Assembly (NCBI GenBank): GCA_046331245.1
Contig: JAXLRH010000007.1
Coordinates: forward strand, 159,615-223,614
Direction of reading: 5' to 3'
Origin: SSF14 sp046331245
GTDB taxonomy: Bacteria; Actinomycetota; Acidimicrobiia; Acidimicrobiales; Microtrichaceae
DNA: 64,000 nucleotides
Shown: positions 16,468 to 25,497 of the stretch, one piece after another
How the letters are laid out: each line of letters starts with the position of its first letter
How positions within the stretch are numbered: the first letter of the stretch is position 1
Position numbers and translations under genes: made by a program
The notes under the pieces: model-generated
What the model saw: only the letters and a program-made list of their open reading frames with translations
What the model was told of the DNA's origin: nothing
Database searches by the model: none

Positions 16468-17247
16468 ATGCCCGGACTGTCCGCGTTGTCGACGATCGCG
16501 CTCATCCCCACCGTCGCGTGGGGGCTCGCGGCCGGCACGGTCGCGGCGTGGACCTCGCATCGGTACGTCGCCGCCACCGACGACGACGGCTACGAGGTCG
16601 CCCGACTGGGCGACGCGACCTGCTCCCGCTGCGGCCACGTGATCTCCCTGGCCGAGGCCGCCCCCGGCCGGTCGGGCACGTGCGCCTCGTGCGGCCGGAG
16701 CCTCCCGTTGACCTGGTTGGGAAGCCAGCTCGCCGTCCTCCTCGGCTCGATCGCGATGCTCGCCACGTGGGGGCCGTCGCTCACGGTCATCCCGTTCCTG
16801 TGGCTCGTGCCGGTGCTCGTCGTCGCAGCGGTCACCGACCTCCGCACCATGCTGATCCCCAAGCGGGTCGTGTGGGTGGGCCTCGGGGTCGGCCTCGCCT
16901 CCATAGCGACGGTGGCGATCGTCCGCGGCCATCCCGAGGAGCTGAAGACCGCGCTCATCGGCTCGGCCGCATACTTCGGGTTCCTCTTCGTGATGCACGT
17001 GATCAGCCCCGGCGGCATGGGCTTCGGCGACGTGCGGCTCGCGCTGCTCCTCGGCCTCTACCTCGGATGGATCGACATCCGCCTCCCGCTCTTCGGCCTG
17101 CTGATCGGGAACCTCGTGTACCTCGTGTACGCGATCCCCCAGCGCATCGCGAAGGGCAAGGAGGCCGGACGCTTTTCCCCGTTCGGACCGGGGCTCGCGC
17201 TCGGCACGTTCCTCGCCGTCTTCTTCTGGACCAGCCTCGTCGGCTGA
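16468..17247 (+). CDS. A24-family prepilin peptidase
   Basis: A membrane aspartic protease of 259 residues that processes type IV or Flp prepilins and can N-methylate them. The cytoplasmic zinc-binding loop is present, with two CxxC pairs (CSRCGH and CASCGR). The two catalytic aspartates lie in TDLRTMLIP and in GMGFGDVR, the latter matching the GxGD motif. About seven to eight hydrophobic segments are visible. The CpaB-like SAF protein at 37458 also hints at a Tad/Flp pilus, but no pilus gene adjoins. The ATG at 16468 directly precedes the first helix. Confidence 0.9.
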   Translation: MPGLSALSTIALIPTVAWGLAAGTVAAWTSHRYVAATDDDGYEVARLGDATCSRCGHVISLAEAAPGRSGTCASCGRSLPLTWLGSQLAVLLGSIAMLATWGPSLTVIPFLWLVPVLVVAAVTDLRTMLIPKRVVWVGLGVGLASIATVAIVRGHPEELKTALIGSAAYFGFLFVMHVISPGGMGFGDVRLALLLGLYLGWIDIRLPLFGLLIGNLVYLVYAIPQRIAKGKEAGRFSPFGPGLALGTFLAVFFWTSLVG

Positions 17248-17265
17248 GCTTGCGGGTCGGTCGGG

Positions 17266-19143
17266 CTAGGGCTCGGCGAACGACGCACCGACGGTTGCAG
17301 CCGGCACGCGCGTGACCTGCAGCATCCGTCGAGCCGGCGCCGACAACGGTGGCGTCCGCCACCCGGCGACGGTGGGGTTCGCGACCCGGAGGTCCAGACC
17401 GGCGGCGTCGCGGAACATCTGCTCCGGCACGGGCGACAGGAGGCGCCGGGCGATGCCGTCCTCCGCCGGCAGCGTGCCGGCGTCGTCGAGCACGTAGCCG
17501 TTGCGGTCGACGCGCCCGAACCACCCGGCCTCTACCGACTCCGACCCGATGCCCTCGACGACCGTGCCGCTCCCGCCCGCGGTCTCGACGAACAGGTTTC
17601 CGACGAGGTCGAGGCGCGGCATGCCCGACGCGTGCGCGTGCCAGCCCGGCGCCGACTCGTCGTCGCGGTGGTCCGCCCCCACCGCGATCTGTCGGGGAGC
17701 GTTGCCGTAGAGCGTGTTGTGCTCGAGGGTCACCCCGGTGGAGCCCGTCACCTTCACCCCGGCGGACTGCTCGTCGTCGCTCCCCGATGCCGTGCCGTTG
17801 CCGGCGACGACGTTCGACGCGATCAGCGACCGGCGTGACACCTCCACGAAGATGCCGGACAGGGCGTTGTCGGCCACGAAGTCACCGACGATCGACACGC
17901 GGTCGCAGTACAGGTCGCACCACAATCCGGCGCTCGCGTTTCCCGAGAAGCTCGAGTAGCGCACGGTCAGCCCGTTCACCCGCACCAGCTTCATGCCGCC
18001 GAGCACGCACGAGTTGCCGTCGCCGCAGTCGAGGGCGTCGAAGCCCTCGCTGTTGTTGTCGTCGAACCGCGAGTACTCGACGGTGACGTGGTTGTCGGCC
18101 GACGGGTCGCTCCCCTCTCCGCCGGCGTCGCCGACCGTCGCGCCCAGCGCGCCGTTGCCGCTCGCCGTCACTCGGCGCAGCACGAGACCGCGCAGCGGAT
18201 GGCGGAGCGTGCCGTTCTCCCCGGTCGCGGCGATGCCCGTCCCCGCCGAGCCGACCACGGCGACGTCGATCAGGCGGACGTCGTCCGCGAGGATCCGGAC
18301 CGCCGCCAGCGTGTTGCCGTGGTACGGAGCGAACCGCTCGAACGAGATCCCGACGATGCGGGTCCCTCGGCCCCGCGGCTCGATCTGCACGGCGGTCTGG
18401 CGCGTCGACCACGCGTAGGTGAGGCCGGTCGGGTCGGCCCCCACGCGGAGGCGCACCGTCGGCCGGGTCGCGTCCGCAGGTTCGTAGGAGAACTCGTGCA
18501 CCCCCGGGCCCGCGCCGTCGTCGCCGACAGCCACCTGACGGAGCGGCGCGACGTCGGCCTCGTTCGGCCCGACGAACAGCTGGTGGGGATCGGCCGCGAG
18601 CGGCTCCTCCTCGGTCACCTGGTCGGCGATCGGGTAGGGGTTCGCCGGCCACCGGTCACCCCGCCGCACGGTGATGTCGCGGAACCATCCGCGATCGTCG
18701 CGCCGCCACGACGTGCCGCCGGACCGGTCCGATGGCAGCACCCGGGCGCCGGTCACGCGAGGCCGTTCGCCGGGGGCGGCCATGATCGTGAGGCCGGGAG
18801 TCGCGATCCGGCCCCACGACTCGTCCGCGTAGACGCCGTTGCCGTGGCCGGCGTGGCGGCCGTACACGACGATCGTCGCGCCCGCTCCGACGTGTGCGAC
18901 CGCGTGGCGCACGGTCCGCCACGGCGACCCGGCGGTGCCCTTCCCCCGGTCGTCGCCGTTCGACGCCACCCACCGCACCACTCCGGACGCGGGAACCGGC
19001 AGGTGCGAGACCTGCGCCCCGGCCTCGCGATGAGCCCGCCACGGATCCCACGGGCGAGCCGCGCCGGCGGGGGCCGCCGGCGCGCACGCCACCGACAGCC
19101 CGAGGAGCAGCGCGGGCGCGCCGCGCCACCACCGGGAGATCAT
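17266..19143 (-). CDS. secreted right-handed parallel beta-helix protein
   Basis: A 625-residue exported protein. The N-terminal signal peptide (about residues 1-28, ALLLGLSVACAPAAPAGAA) may include a lipidation cysteine, though the lipobox is imperfect. The body resembles DUF1565/pectate-lyase-like beta-helices: GNDRGKGTAGSPWRTV-type entry (written GDDRGKGTAGSPW here), then repeated short strands such as RLIDVAVVGSAGTGIAATG and LTVRYSSFSGNASAGLWC. Several Cys pairs in the middle (about residues 375-415) could form disulfides. Such proteins bind or degrade polysaccharides. No catalytic site can be assigned. It is tail-to-tail with the peptidase gene and is followed upstream by another large secreted protein. 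Confidence 0.82.
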   Translation of the reverse strand: MISRWWRGAPALLLGLSVACAPAAPAGAARPWDPWRAHREAGAQVSHLPVPASGVVRWVASNGDDRGKGTAGSPWRTVRHAVAHVGAGATIVVYGRHAGHGNGVYADESWGRIATPGLTIMAAPGERPRVTGARVLPSDRSGGTSWRRDDRGWFRDITVRRGDRWPANPYPIADQVTEEEPLAADPHQLFVGPNEADVAPLRQVAVGDDGAGPGVHEFSYEPADATRPTVRLRVGADPTGLTYAWSTRQTAVQIEPRGRGTRIVGISFERFAPYHGNTLAAVRILADDVRLIDVAVVGSAGTGIAATGENGTLRHPLRGLVLRRVTASGNGALGATVGDAGGEGSDPSADNHVTVEYSRFDDNNSEGFDALDCGDGNSCVLGGMKLVRVNGLTVRYSSFSGNASAGLWCDLYCDRVSIVGDFVADNALSGIFVEVSRRSLIASNVVAGNGTASGSDDEQSAGVKVTGSTGVTLEHNTLYGNAPRQIAVGADHRDDESAPGWHAHASGMPRLDLVGNLFVETAGGSGTVVEGIGSESVEAGWFGRVDRNGYVLDDAGTLPAEDGIARRLLSPVPEQMFRDAAGLDLRVANPTVAGWRTPPLSAPARRMLQVTRVPAATVGASFAEP

Positions 19144-19205
19144 CTCGACAAGATAGGACAGCCGCTGCGGCGTCGATCCCGAGCGTGGAACGCTGCGGGG
19201 TCGAC

Positions 19206-21482
19206 CTACGGGACGACGAGGTTGAGCGGGGCCGCCGGGGCCGAGATGTTGTTGTTGATATCGACGGCGCGGATCTCGTAGCGGTGCGACCCCGAGGCCA
19301 CGCCGACATCGGTCGTGGTGAGCGTCCCGGCCGGCACGAACTTCAGGAAGTTCCAGTCACGGTGCACGAGGTAGCCGCTGAGACCGACGCCGCCGGGGCT
19401 CGGCAGATCCGTCGACGCCCCCCAGGTGAGCGTCACGGTGGAGCCCGCCACCGAGCCGCCGGGCGAGGACGGCACGGTCGGCGCCGTCGCGTCGGGCGTG
19501 CCCACCGTGAGGTTCACGGCCGGCGCCGGCGCCGAGATGTTGTTCGCGAGGTCGACCGCACGGATCTCGTAGCGGTGCGGGCCGTCGGCCACACCGACGT
19601 CGGTGGTGGTGAGCGTTCCGGCCGGAACGAACTTCAGGTAGTTCCAGTCGCGGTGGACGAGGTAGCCGCTGAGGCCCACGCCGCCGGGGTTCGGCAGATC
19701 CGTCGACGCGCCCCAGGTGAGGGTCACCGTGGAGCCCGCCGCCGAGCCGGCAGCGTTGGTGGGCACCGTCGGTGCCGCGGTGTCGGCACCCGACACCACC
19801 ACCGATGCGCTCACGCCGGGCGACAGGCGGCCCGAGGCGTCCTTGGCGTACACCGTGAAGTTCTGGGTCGAGCCGACGGGCAGGCCGGCCACACCGAACG
19901 ACAGGCCCGTGGCGTCACCGGCGAACACGCCGTTGCGGTACACCTTGTACGCCGCGACGGGCAGCTGCGTCGCCGCCGCCGGCCAGGTCAGGAGGGCGCC
20001 ACCGTTGCCCGAGGTCGCCGACAGTGACGCCGGAGCGACCACCGGCTTGCAGAACCTGGCGAACCCGCCGATCCAGGCGCCGGCCGCGGACCGGGCGTAG
20101 TCGCCGCCCACGTAGTAGCAGCCGCGGGAGTCGGCATCGATGGCGTAGGTGCCCCACTGCTTCCCGTCGAGGCCCGGGATGAACGAGCCCGACGGCTTCG
20201 AGTCGCTCGAGTTGTAGGCCAACGTGAACCGCCGGTTGGTGAAGGTGCCCGTGAACGAGCTGTAGTGCAGCGGCTTGTTGGTCGCGACGTACTGGGGGCC
20301 GAAGCAGTGGCAGCCGGCGAGGATGATGCCGTTGGCCGTGACCTCCATGGTCTGCATGTCACCGCCGCCGTACAGCGTGCAGTCGGCCGGGTTGAGGTTG
20401 GTGCACGTCGACCCGATCGTGTTGTAGCCGACCCGGTTGTGGGTGGCGACGTCGAGCACCTGGACGATGTGCTGCGCGCCGCCGACGTAGAGGCGGTTGT
20501 TGGCGTAGATCACCGACGTGGTGTCGGTCTGGTTGGCCTGGTTCGGCGTGAACTTGGCCAGGTTCGGGATGTACGCGCCGGTCGCCATCGTGACGGTGGC
20601 GAGCAGCGCGGTGTTCGGCTGGGCGTTGGTCGAGGTGAAGTACCCCGCCGCCGAGACCTGCTGGTGGTCGTTGTCGATCGCGAGATCCCAGATGCCGCCC
20701 GCGAACTTGGGGATCCAGTTGAGGTCGACGGCACCGGTCACGCCGTCGATGCGGGCAGCGTTCCAGAGCCACGGATCCGCCCCGTTGCCGTGCAGGTAGT
20801 AGAACTGGCCGGCGACGTAGAGCTGCGAGCCGGCACGCACGATCTCGCGCACCATCGTCGGGCTGCCCTCGGCGTAGGCCTTGAACGTGGGATCGATGGC
20901 GCCGGTGGTCGGGTCGAGCTCGACGAGGCCGGCGCGGGCGACGCCGTTGACCGTGGTGAACTCGCCGCCGACGAGGAGCTTGCCGGTCGACGAGGCCTCG
21001 AGGGCGTAGATGGTGCGGTTGAAGGTGGGCCGGAACGTGGAGATCCAGGCGCCGGTGTCGCGGTCGAACGCGGCGAGGTAGGCCTGGCTCTGCACCGTGG
21101 ACGTGGGGTCGTCACCGTCGCGCTGCACACCGGTGAAGTTGCCGCCCACGTAGATCGTGTCGCCGATCTCGACGATGTCCCACACCTGGGGCTTGGCCGC
21201 GCTCGACGTCGAGCCGGTGCCGACGACACCCCACTGCTTGATCGGGGTGGGGTCGAGGGAGTCGAGGTCGACCGCCGGGATCGCGCCCGGGTTGGTGATC
21301 ACCGGCGCGACGTCGGCGCCCGCCACCGCAGCGGGGCCACCCGTCGAGGGGAAGACCGCCGCCAGGCCGGTCGCCAGCAGTGCCACGGCGGCGGCTCCCG
21401 CCGCCCATCGGGCGCGCCCGGAGCGTGCGCCGCTCGTGCGCGCCCCCGTGCTCGTCGTCGTGTGTCCGTGTGACTGCTGCAT
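19206..21482 (-). CDS. secreted beta-propeller (DUF5122-like) protein with C-terminal FnIII domains
   Basis: A 758-residue surface or secreted protein. After a long N-terminus with a hydrophobic export segment (about residues 26-45), the first 490 residues hold repeated strands with a GG-[ND/E]F pattern (IYVGGNFTGV, LLVGGEFTTV, LYVAGQFYYL, YVGGAQHIV), as in delta-60/DUF5122 propellers. A short FnIII-like module and then two nearly identical 97-residue FnIII modules follow (LSGYLVHRDWNYLKFVPAG and LSGYLVHRDWNFLKFVPAG). The ATG at 21482 is preferred because AGAGGAAG precedes it; the frame is open to 21548. An adhesive or carbohydrate-associated role is inferred from the architecture. Confidence 0.82.
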   Translation of the reverse strand: MQQSHGHTTTSTGARTSGARSGRARWAAGAAAVALLATGLAAVFPSTGGPAAVAGADVAPVITNPGAIPAVDLDSLDPTPIKQWGVVGTGSTSSAAKPQVWDIVEIGDTIYVGGNFTGVQRDGDDPTSTVQSQAYLAAFDRDTGAWISTFRPTFNRTIYALEASSTGKLLVGGEFTTVNGVARAGLVELDPTTGAIDPTFKAYAEGSPTMVREIVRAGSQLYVAGQFYYLHGNGADPWLWNAARIDGVTGAVDLNWIPKFAGGIWDLAIDNDHQQVSAAGYFTSTNAQPNTALLATVTMATGAYIPNLAKFTPNQANQTDTTSVIYANNRLYVGGAQHIVQVLDVATHNRVGYNTIGSTCTNLNPADCTLYGGGDMQTMEVTANGIILAGCHCFGPQYVATNKPLHYSSFTGTFTNRRFTLAYNSSDSKPSGSFIPGLDGKQWGTYAIDADSRGCYYVGGDYARSAAGAWIGGFARFCKPVVAPASLSATSGNGGALLTWPAAATQLPVAAYKVYRNGVFAGDATGLSFGVAGLPVGSTQNFTVYAKDASGRLSPGVSASVVVSGADTAAPTVPTNAAGSAAGSTVTLTWGASTDLPNPGGVGLSGYLVHRDWNYLKFVPAGTLTTTDVGVADGPHRYEIRAVDLANNISAPAPAVNLTVGTPDATAPTVPSSPGGSVAGSTVTLTWGASTDLPSPGGVGLSGYLVHRDWNFLKFVPAGTLTTTDVGVASGSHRYEIRAVDINNNISAPAAPLNLVVP
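19212..19793 (-). repeat. tandem FnIII-coding repeat, two units of 291 bp
   Basis: Two adjacent copies with a 291-bp period (97 codons) encode the last two FnIII domains of the beta-propeller protein; for example GGATCTCGTA occurs at 19271 and again at 19562. Nucleotide identity is visibly high across each unit, pointing to a recent duplication. Confidence 0.85.
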
Positions 21483-21621
21483 GAACTGCTTCCTCTGTGC
21501 TCGTAACGCCTCGAAGCAACCGTAAAGACATCGTTCTCCGATTGCCATGGTTGATTCTCCTCATTCGAGGTACCCCGCGGAGGTCGGGGAGCGCCACCCC
21601 GAACGGGCCTACGATCGGTCC

Positions 21622-23280
21622 ATGGCAGAGGCCGAGCTCTCACTCGCGGAGCAGGTGTGCCTCGCTCTCGTCGTGGACTCGCCCCGACACGGTTGGGCGC
21701 TCGTGCGCGAGCTCGACCCGTCGGGTGAGCTGGGAGCGATCTGGTCGCTGAGCCGCTCCCTCACCTACCGAGCCGTCGATCTCCTCGAACGCAAGGGGCT
21801 CGTCACCCGTGGCGCGGCCGAGGCCGGGCGCGGGCCGAACCGCATGACGTTGACGGCCACGGCCGCCGGGGAGACCGTGTCGGCGGCATGGTTGGAGGAG
21901 CCCGTCCGACACGTGCGCGACCTCCGGACCGAGTTCCTCCTCAAGGCGACCCTCCTCCAGCGACGCGACGGTGACGTGCTCCGGCTGCTCGACGCGCAGG
22001 AGGCCGCATTGACCCCTCGCCTCGAGGCGCTGGGCAACGACCTCGCCGATCGCAGTCCGGTCGGCCTGTGGCGCCGGGAGTCGGCGCGGGCCGCACAACG
22101 GTTCTTCGGCCAGGTGCGCGCCGGCCTCACCGACCGGCCCGCCGCTCCCGCGCACACCGTTGCCGGGTCGGCGACTGCGCCGTCCGGCGCGCCCTCGGCC
22201 GCTCCGGCGATGAGCACCGACGACCGCCAGCTCGCCGACCGCGTCACCCGCCCTCAGCGCGACGCACTCGCCGAGACCGTCGAGCAGCTCGGCGCCGAGC
22301 TCGGCAGCGCAGCGGTGGCCCGCACCGTCGAGCTCCGGGGCTTCGGGCCCGACCGTCCCGGGGAGGTCGCGCTGATCACCGGCGACACCGTCACGGGACG
22401 GGTGCTCAACGGGGCGATCGACGACGCGCTCGTCGCCGGCGCCGAGGACCTCCGCTCGGGCGAGCGGGCCGCCACGACCGTGGGCGTCACGGTCGGCGCG
22501 GCCGACGCGGCGGCCGCCGGCCTCACGTGCGGCGGCACGGCCAAGGTGCTGATCCAGCGGGCCGACACCCTGCCGGAGCTCTTCTGGGGTGACGGTCTCG
22601 GAGTTCCCCGCGCCTCGATCACCCGCCTCACCGGACCCACGGCCGGCGCCACCCTCACCGTGACGCAGCTCGGCGACCGCGCCGGCACGCTCGGAGACGC
22701 GGCCGCCGACGAGGCGGCCATCGGGATCGCGACCGGTCAGATGCGGTGGGGCGTCGGCGGCGTCACCGCTGTCGACGACGGCGCGCACGGCGAGCTCCTC
22801 GTGGACGTGGTCTGGTCGTCGCGCCGCTTGTTCGTCGTCGGCTCCGGCGAGCTCGCGGCGACCCTGCAGAGCGTCGCCGTCGGGCTCGGCTGGTCGACCT
22901 ACACCACCAACGTCGTCTCCGAGGCGACGACGTACCTCGCCGACGCGACGCCGTCCGACGCCGTCGTCGTGCTGAGCCACGACCCGGCGATCGACACGCC
23001 GGTGCTGTGCGCCGCTCTCGCCTCGGCCGCCGGATACGTGGGGGCACTCGGCTCGCGCCGAACGCAGTCGGCGAGGACCCAACGACTGCTCGCCGCCGGC
23101 GCCACGCCGGACCAGGTCGCCTCGCTGCACGGCCCGGCCGGGCTCGACCTCGGCGCGGCGGGCCCACCCGAGATCGCGGTCTCGATCGTCGCCGAGATCA
23201 TCGCCACGCGCTCCGGACGGGGCGCCGCACCGCTCGCCTCCACGACCGGGCCGATCCAGAATCGCTTCCGCACGACCTGA
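21622..23280 (+). CDS. PadR-type regulator fused to XdhC/CoxI-family protein
   Basis: A single 552-residue frame joins two families. Residues 1-165 are a PadR-like winged helix (SLAEQVCLALVVDSPRHGWAL, then SLSRSLTYRAVDLLERKGLV) with a helical tail. An Ala/Pro/Ser linker (about 170-200) leads to an XdhC-type region. This includes LTCGGTAKVLI, the Rossmann start FVVGSGELAATLQ, VVLSHDPAID, GYVGALGSRR and LDLGAAGPPEIAVSIVAEIIA. XdhC proteins bind molybdenum cofactor and help mature molybdo-hydroxylases. The usual GGC[VI]E motif reads NGAIDD here, so that cysteine is missing. modABC lies 550 bp downstream. The ATG at 21622 is chosen because homology begins there. A Mo-cofactor-sensing regulator is the attractive inference. 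Confidence 0.82.
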   Translation: MAEAELSLAEQVCLALVVDSPRHGWALVRELDPSGELGAIWSLSRSLTYRAVDLLERKGLVTRGAAEAGRGPNRMTLTATAAGETVSAAWLEEPVRHVRDLRTEFLLKATLLQRRDGDVLRLLDAQEAALTPRLEALGNDLADRSPVGLWRRESARAAQRFFGQVRAGLTDRPAAPAHTVAGSATAPSGAPSAAPAMSTDDRQLADRVTRPQRDALAETVEQLGAELGSAAVARTVELRGFGPDRPGEVALITGDTVTGRVLNGAIDDALVAGAEDLRSGERAATTVGVTVGAADAAAAGLTCGGTAKVLIQRADTLPELFWGDGLGVPRASITRLTGPTAGATLTVTQLGDRAGTLGDAAADEAAIGIATGQMRWGVGGVTAVDDGAHGELLVDVVWSSRRLFVVGSGELAATLQSVAVGLGWSTYTTNVVSEATTYLADATPSDAVVVLSHDPAIDTPVLCAALASAAGYVGALGSRRTQSARTQRLLAAGATPDQVASLHGPAGLDLGAAGPPEIAVSIVAEIIATRSGRGAAPLASTTGPIQNRFRTT

Positions 23281-23305
23281 CGGCGCGACGACAGGCGGCC
23301 TCAGG

Positions 23306-23752
23306 TCACGACGACGGCGTCGTGCACCCCGAGCCGATGTACCGACGGATGACCTGGTCGGCGACGAGGTACTCCGTCGTGTCGAAGGGATCGGTGTCCG
23401 GAGTGCCGCCCGCCCACGCCGTCGTGAAGGCCTTCCGCAGGACCTCGACCTCGTCGCGAAGCGAGGGTGGGAGCGTCGACGTGAGCTGATCGAGCTGCTT
23501 CGTCGTGGCCGCCTTCGCAGCAGCGTCGGCGCGCGTCGCCGTCAGCGACGACTCGGTCACGATGCGCTCCGCCGCCTCGGGGATGGCGCACGGCAGATCG
23601 GTGGTGGTGGTCGAACGGCTGATGTCGACCTTGCCCGTGAAGAGGTCGTCACTGCGGTGTGAGCACCCTGTCGCGGCGGACAGTGCGACGACGGCGACGA
23701 GCGTGACGACGACCGCGAGGACGCCGCGACCGCGAGCGCTGGAGGACGACAT
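23306..23752 (-). CDS. small putative lipoprotein
   Basis: A 148-residue protein with a hydrophobic signal segment (LAVVVTLVAVVALSAATGC, ending in a possible lipidation cysteine near residue 30). A mostly helical domain follows with no recognised family; two further cysteines (in DLPCAIP and SGCTTP) could pair. It is divergent from modA across a short intergenic region with an inverted repeat. A molybdate-related role is possible only by position. The ATG at 23752 is chosen because it gives a coherent signal peptide; the frame is open further upstream through modA antisense. Confidence 0.6.
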   Translation of the reverse strand: MSSSSARGRGVLAVVVTLVAVVALSAATGCSHRSDDLFTGKVDISRSTTTTDLPCAIPEAAERIVTESSLTATRADAAAKAATTKQLDQLTSTLPPSLRDEVEVLRKAFTTAWAGGTPDTDPFDTTEYLVADQVIRRYIGSGCTTPSS

Positions 23753-23773
23753 GCCCCCCACCCTACCCAGACA

Positions 23774-23792
23774 CCTGAGCGCTCTACTCAGG
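23774..23792. promoter_or_regulatory. inverted repeat in the modA/lipoprotein divergent promoter
   Basis: CCTGAG-N7-CTCAGG, perfect 6-bp arms, located 40 bp upstream of modA's start between two divergent genes. It could be an operator for the upstream PadR-XdhC protein. It does not resemble the enterobacterial ModE site. Confidence 0.4.
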
Positions 23793-23831
23793 AACTGACT
23801 AGTCTGACCGCAACCACCCGAGGAGACCACC

Positions 23832-24683
23832 ATGCCATCGACGTACCGCCATCTCCGGACCCTCGCCCTCGTCATCGTGCTGGGCCTCACGACGACCTTC
23901 GTCGCCTCGACGACGGCCGGCGCGACCCCGGCGAACCGGACGACCGCCGCGTCGAAGGCCACGGCCGAGCGCCGGCCCAAGCCGAAGCCCCGTCCCGTGT
24001 CTCCGCTCAAGGGCACGATCAACGTGTCGGCGGCCGCGTCGCTCACCGAGAGCTTCACCTACATCGCCAAGGTGTTCCACTTCCTCGCACCCGGGGTCAC
24101 CATCAACCTCAACTTCGGTGGGTCGCAGGTGCTGGTCGGCCAGGTCGAGCAGGGTGCTCCCGTCGATGTCATCGCCACCGCCGACGAGGCGAGCATGCGG
24201 AAGCTGAGCACCGAGAACCTCCTCGCGAGCGACGCCTTCCTCTTCGCTCACAACAAGCTCACCATGCTGGTGGGTAAGGGCAATCCGAAGAACATCCGGA
24301 GCCTGTCGGACCTCGGTCGGCCCGACGTGTCCGTCGCGCTGTGCGCGCTCGCGGTGCCCTGCGGCAAGTACGGCGCGCAGATCCTCGCGAACGCCAAGGT
24401 CACCGTCACCCCGAAGTCGCTCGAGGACAACGTCAAGGGTGTCGTGTTCAAGGTCGCGGTGGGCGAGGTCGACGCCGGCATCACCTACGTGACGGACGCG
24501 CTGGCGGCGGCGAGCAGCACCGATCTGGTGCGCATCGCCGACGAGAACAACGTCATCACCGCCTATCCGATCGCCGTGCCCCGAACGGTGCGCAACGACT
24601 ACCTGGCGCGGGTGTTCATCCTCTTCATGTTCTCGCCGCTCGCTCAGAACATCATGGCGATCCACGGCTTCATGCGAGCATGA
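23832..24683 (+). CDS. modA: molybdate ABC transporter substrate-binding protein
   Basis: A 283-residue periplasmic-type binding protein with a Sec signal (about residues 1-31) and a basic linker. The mature part begins INVSAAASLTESF, the ModA start that binds oxyanion, followed by LNFGGSQVLVGQVEQGAPVDVIATAD and the late EVDAGITYVTDALA, all ModA hallmarks. No lipobox cysteine is seen. The ATG has an AGGAG site eight bases upstream. It heads a modABC operon, with modB beginning eight bases after its stop. Confidence 0.92.
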   Translation: MPSTYRHLRTLALVIVLGLTTTFVASTTAGATPANRTTAASKATAERRPKPKPRPVSPLKGTINVSAAASLTESFTYIAKVFHFLAPGVTINLNFGGSQVLVGQVEQGAPVDVIATADEASMRKLSTENLLASDAFLFAHNKLTMLVGKGNPKNIRSLSDLGRPDVSVALCALAVPCGKYGAQILANAKVTVTPKSLEDNVKGVVFKVAVGEVDAGITYVTDALAAASSTDLVRIADENNVITAYPIAVPRTVRNDYLARVFILFMFSPLAQNIMAIHGFMRA

Positions 24684-24690
24684 TGGCGGC

Positions 24691-25497
24691 TTGAGCCGCT
24701 TCACCCGATCGATCTCCGGCGTCGCGGCGGGTCTCGCCGCGACGCTCGCGGTTGCGTTCTTCGCAGTGCCGCTCGCGGCGCTCGTCGTTCGAGCGCCGTG
24801 GTCGTCGGCGGGGAAGATCATCAGCGAACCGTCGGTGCGCGACGCACTGCGGTTGTCGCTCGTGTGCTCGTTGTCGGCAACGGGCGTGGCCATCGTGTTC
24901 GGCACGCCGCTCGCGTGGTTCCTCGCACGGGTGTCGTTCCCCGGCCGCGGACTCGTTCGGACCCTGACGACGCTGTCGATGGTGCTCCCGCCCGTCGTCA
25001 GCGGCGTCGCGCTGCTCCTCGCGTTCGGACGCCGCGGCCTCGTGGGTCAGTGGCTGTACGACGCGTTCGGCATCCAGCTGCCCTTTTCCACGTGGGGTGT
25101 GATCGTCGCCGAGGCGTTCGTCGCCATGCCGTTCCTCGTCATCACGCTCGAGGGCGCGTTCCGGTCCACCGACCGCCGGCTGGAGGACGCGGCGTTCACG
25201 CTGGGCGCCACCCGGTGGACGACCTTTCGACGTATCACGCTCCCGGCCGTCGGCCCCTCGCTCGTGGCCGGCGCCGTGCTCGCGTGGGCCCGGGCCCTGG
25301 GCGAGTTCGGAGCGACGATCACCTTCGCCGGCAACTTCCCCGGCACCACGCAGACGATGCCGCTGTCGGTCTACCTGGCCCTCGAGACGAACCTCGACGC
25401 TGCGATCCTCCTGAGCCTCGTCCTCGTGGCGGTGTCGTTCGCGATCCTGTTCGGACTCCGGGAACGCTGGCTCGGAGCGCTCGGAGCCAGGTCATGA
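24691..25497 (+). CDS. modB: molybdate ABC transporter permease
   Basis: A 268-residue permease with about six hydrophobic helices. The EAA loop that contacts the ATPase reads EDAAFTLGATRWTTFRRITLP and is followed by ARALGEFGATITFAGNFPGT, the near-invariant ModB end-helix sequence. A TTG at 24691 appears to be the start because no ATG or GTG lies closer to the first helix. Its stop overlaps the modC ATG (ATGA). It forms the channel of the molybdate importer with ModA and ModC. Confidence 0.92.
   Translation: MSRFTRSISGVAAGLAATLAVAFFAVPLAALVVRAPWSSAGKIISEPSVRDALRLSLVCSLSATGVAIVFGTPLAWFLARVSFPGRGLVRTLTTLSMVLPPVVSGVALLLAFGRRGLVGQWLYDAFGIQLPFSTWGVIVAEAFVAMPFLVITLEGAFRSTDRRLEDAAFTLGATRWTTFRRITLPAVGPSLVAGAVLAWARALGEFGATITFAGNFPGTTQTMPLSVYLALETNLDAAILLSLVLVAVSFAILFGLRERWLGALGARS

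Noticed and set aside
14686..16998. 770-residue minus-strand frame
   Set aside because: Runs antisense to the ligase, DUF4262 and prepilin peptidase genes and through the EamA gene in a wrong frame; Arg/Ala/Gly-rich with no motif.
22210..23280. XdhC part as a separate gene starting at ATG 22210
   Set aside because: No stop codon separates it from the PadR part and no ribosome site precedes the ATG; the Ala/Pro/Ser linker is typical of a fusion.
23774..23792. Inverted repeat before modA as a ModE box or Moco riboswitch
   Set aside because: The repeat does not match the ModE consensus and the 79-bp leader is too short for the Moco RNA fold.
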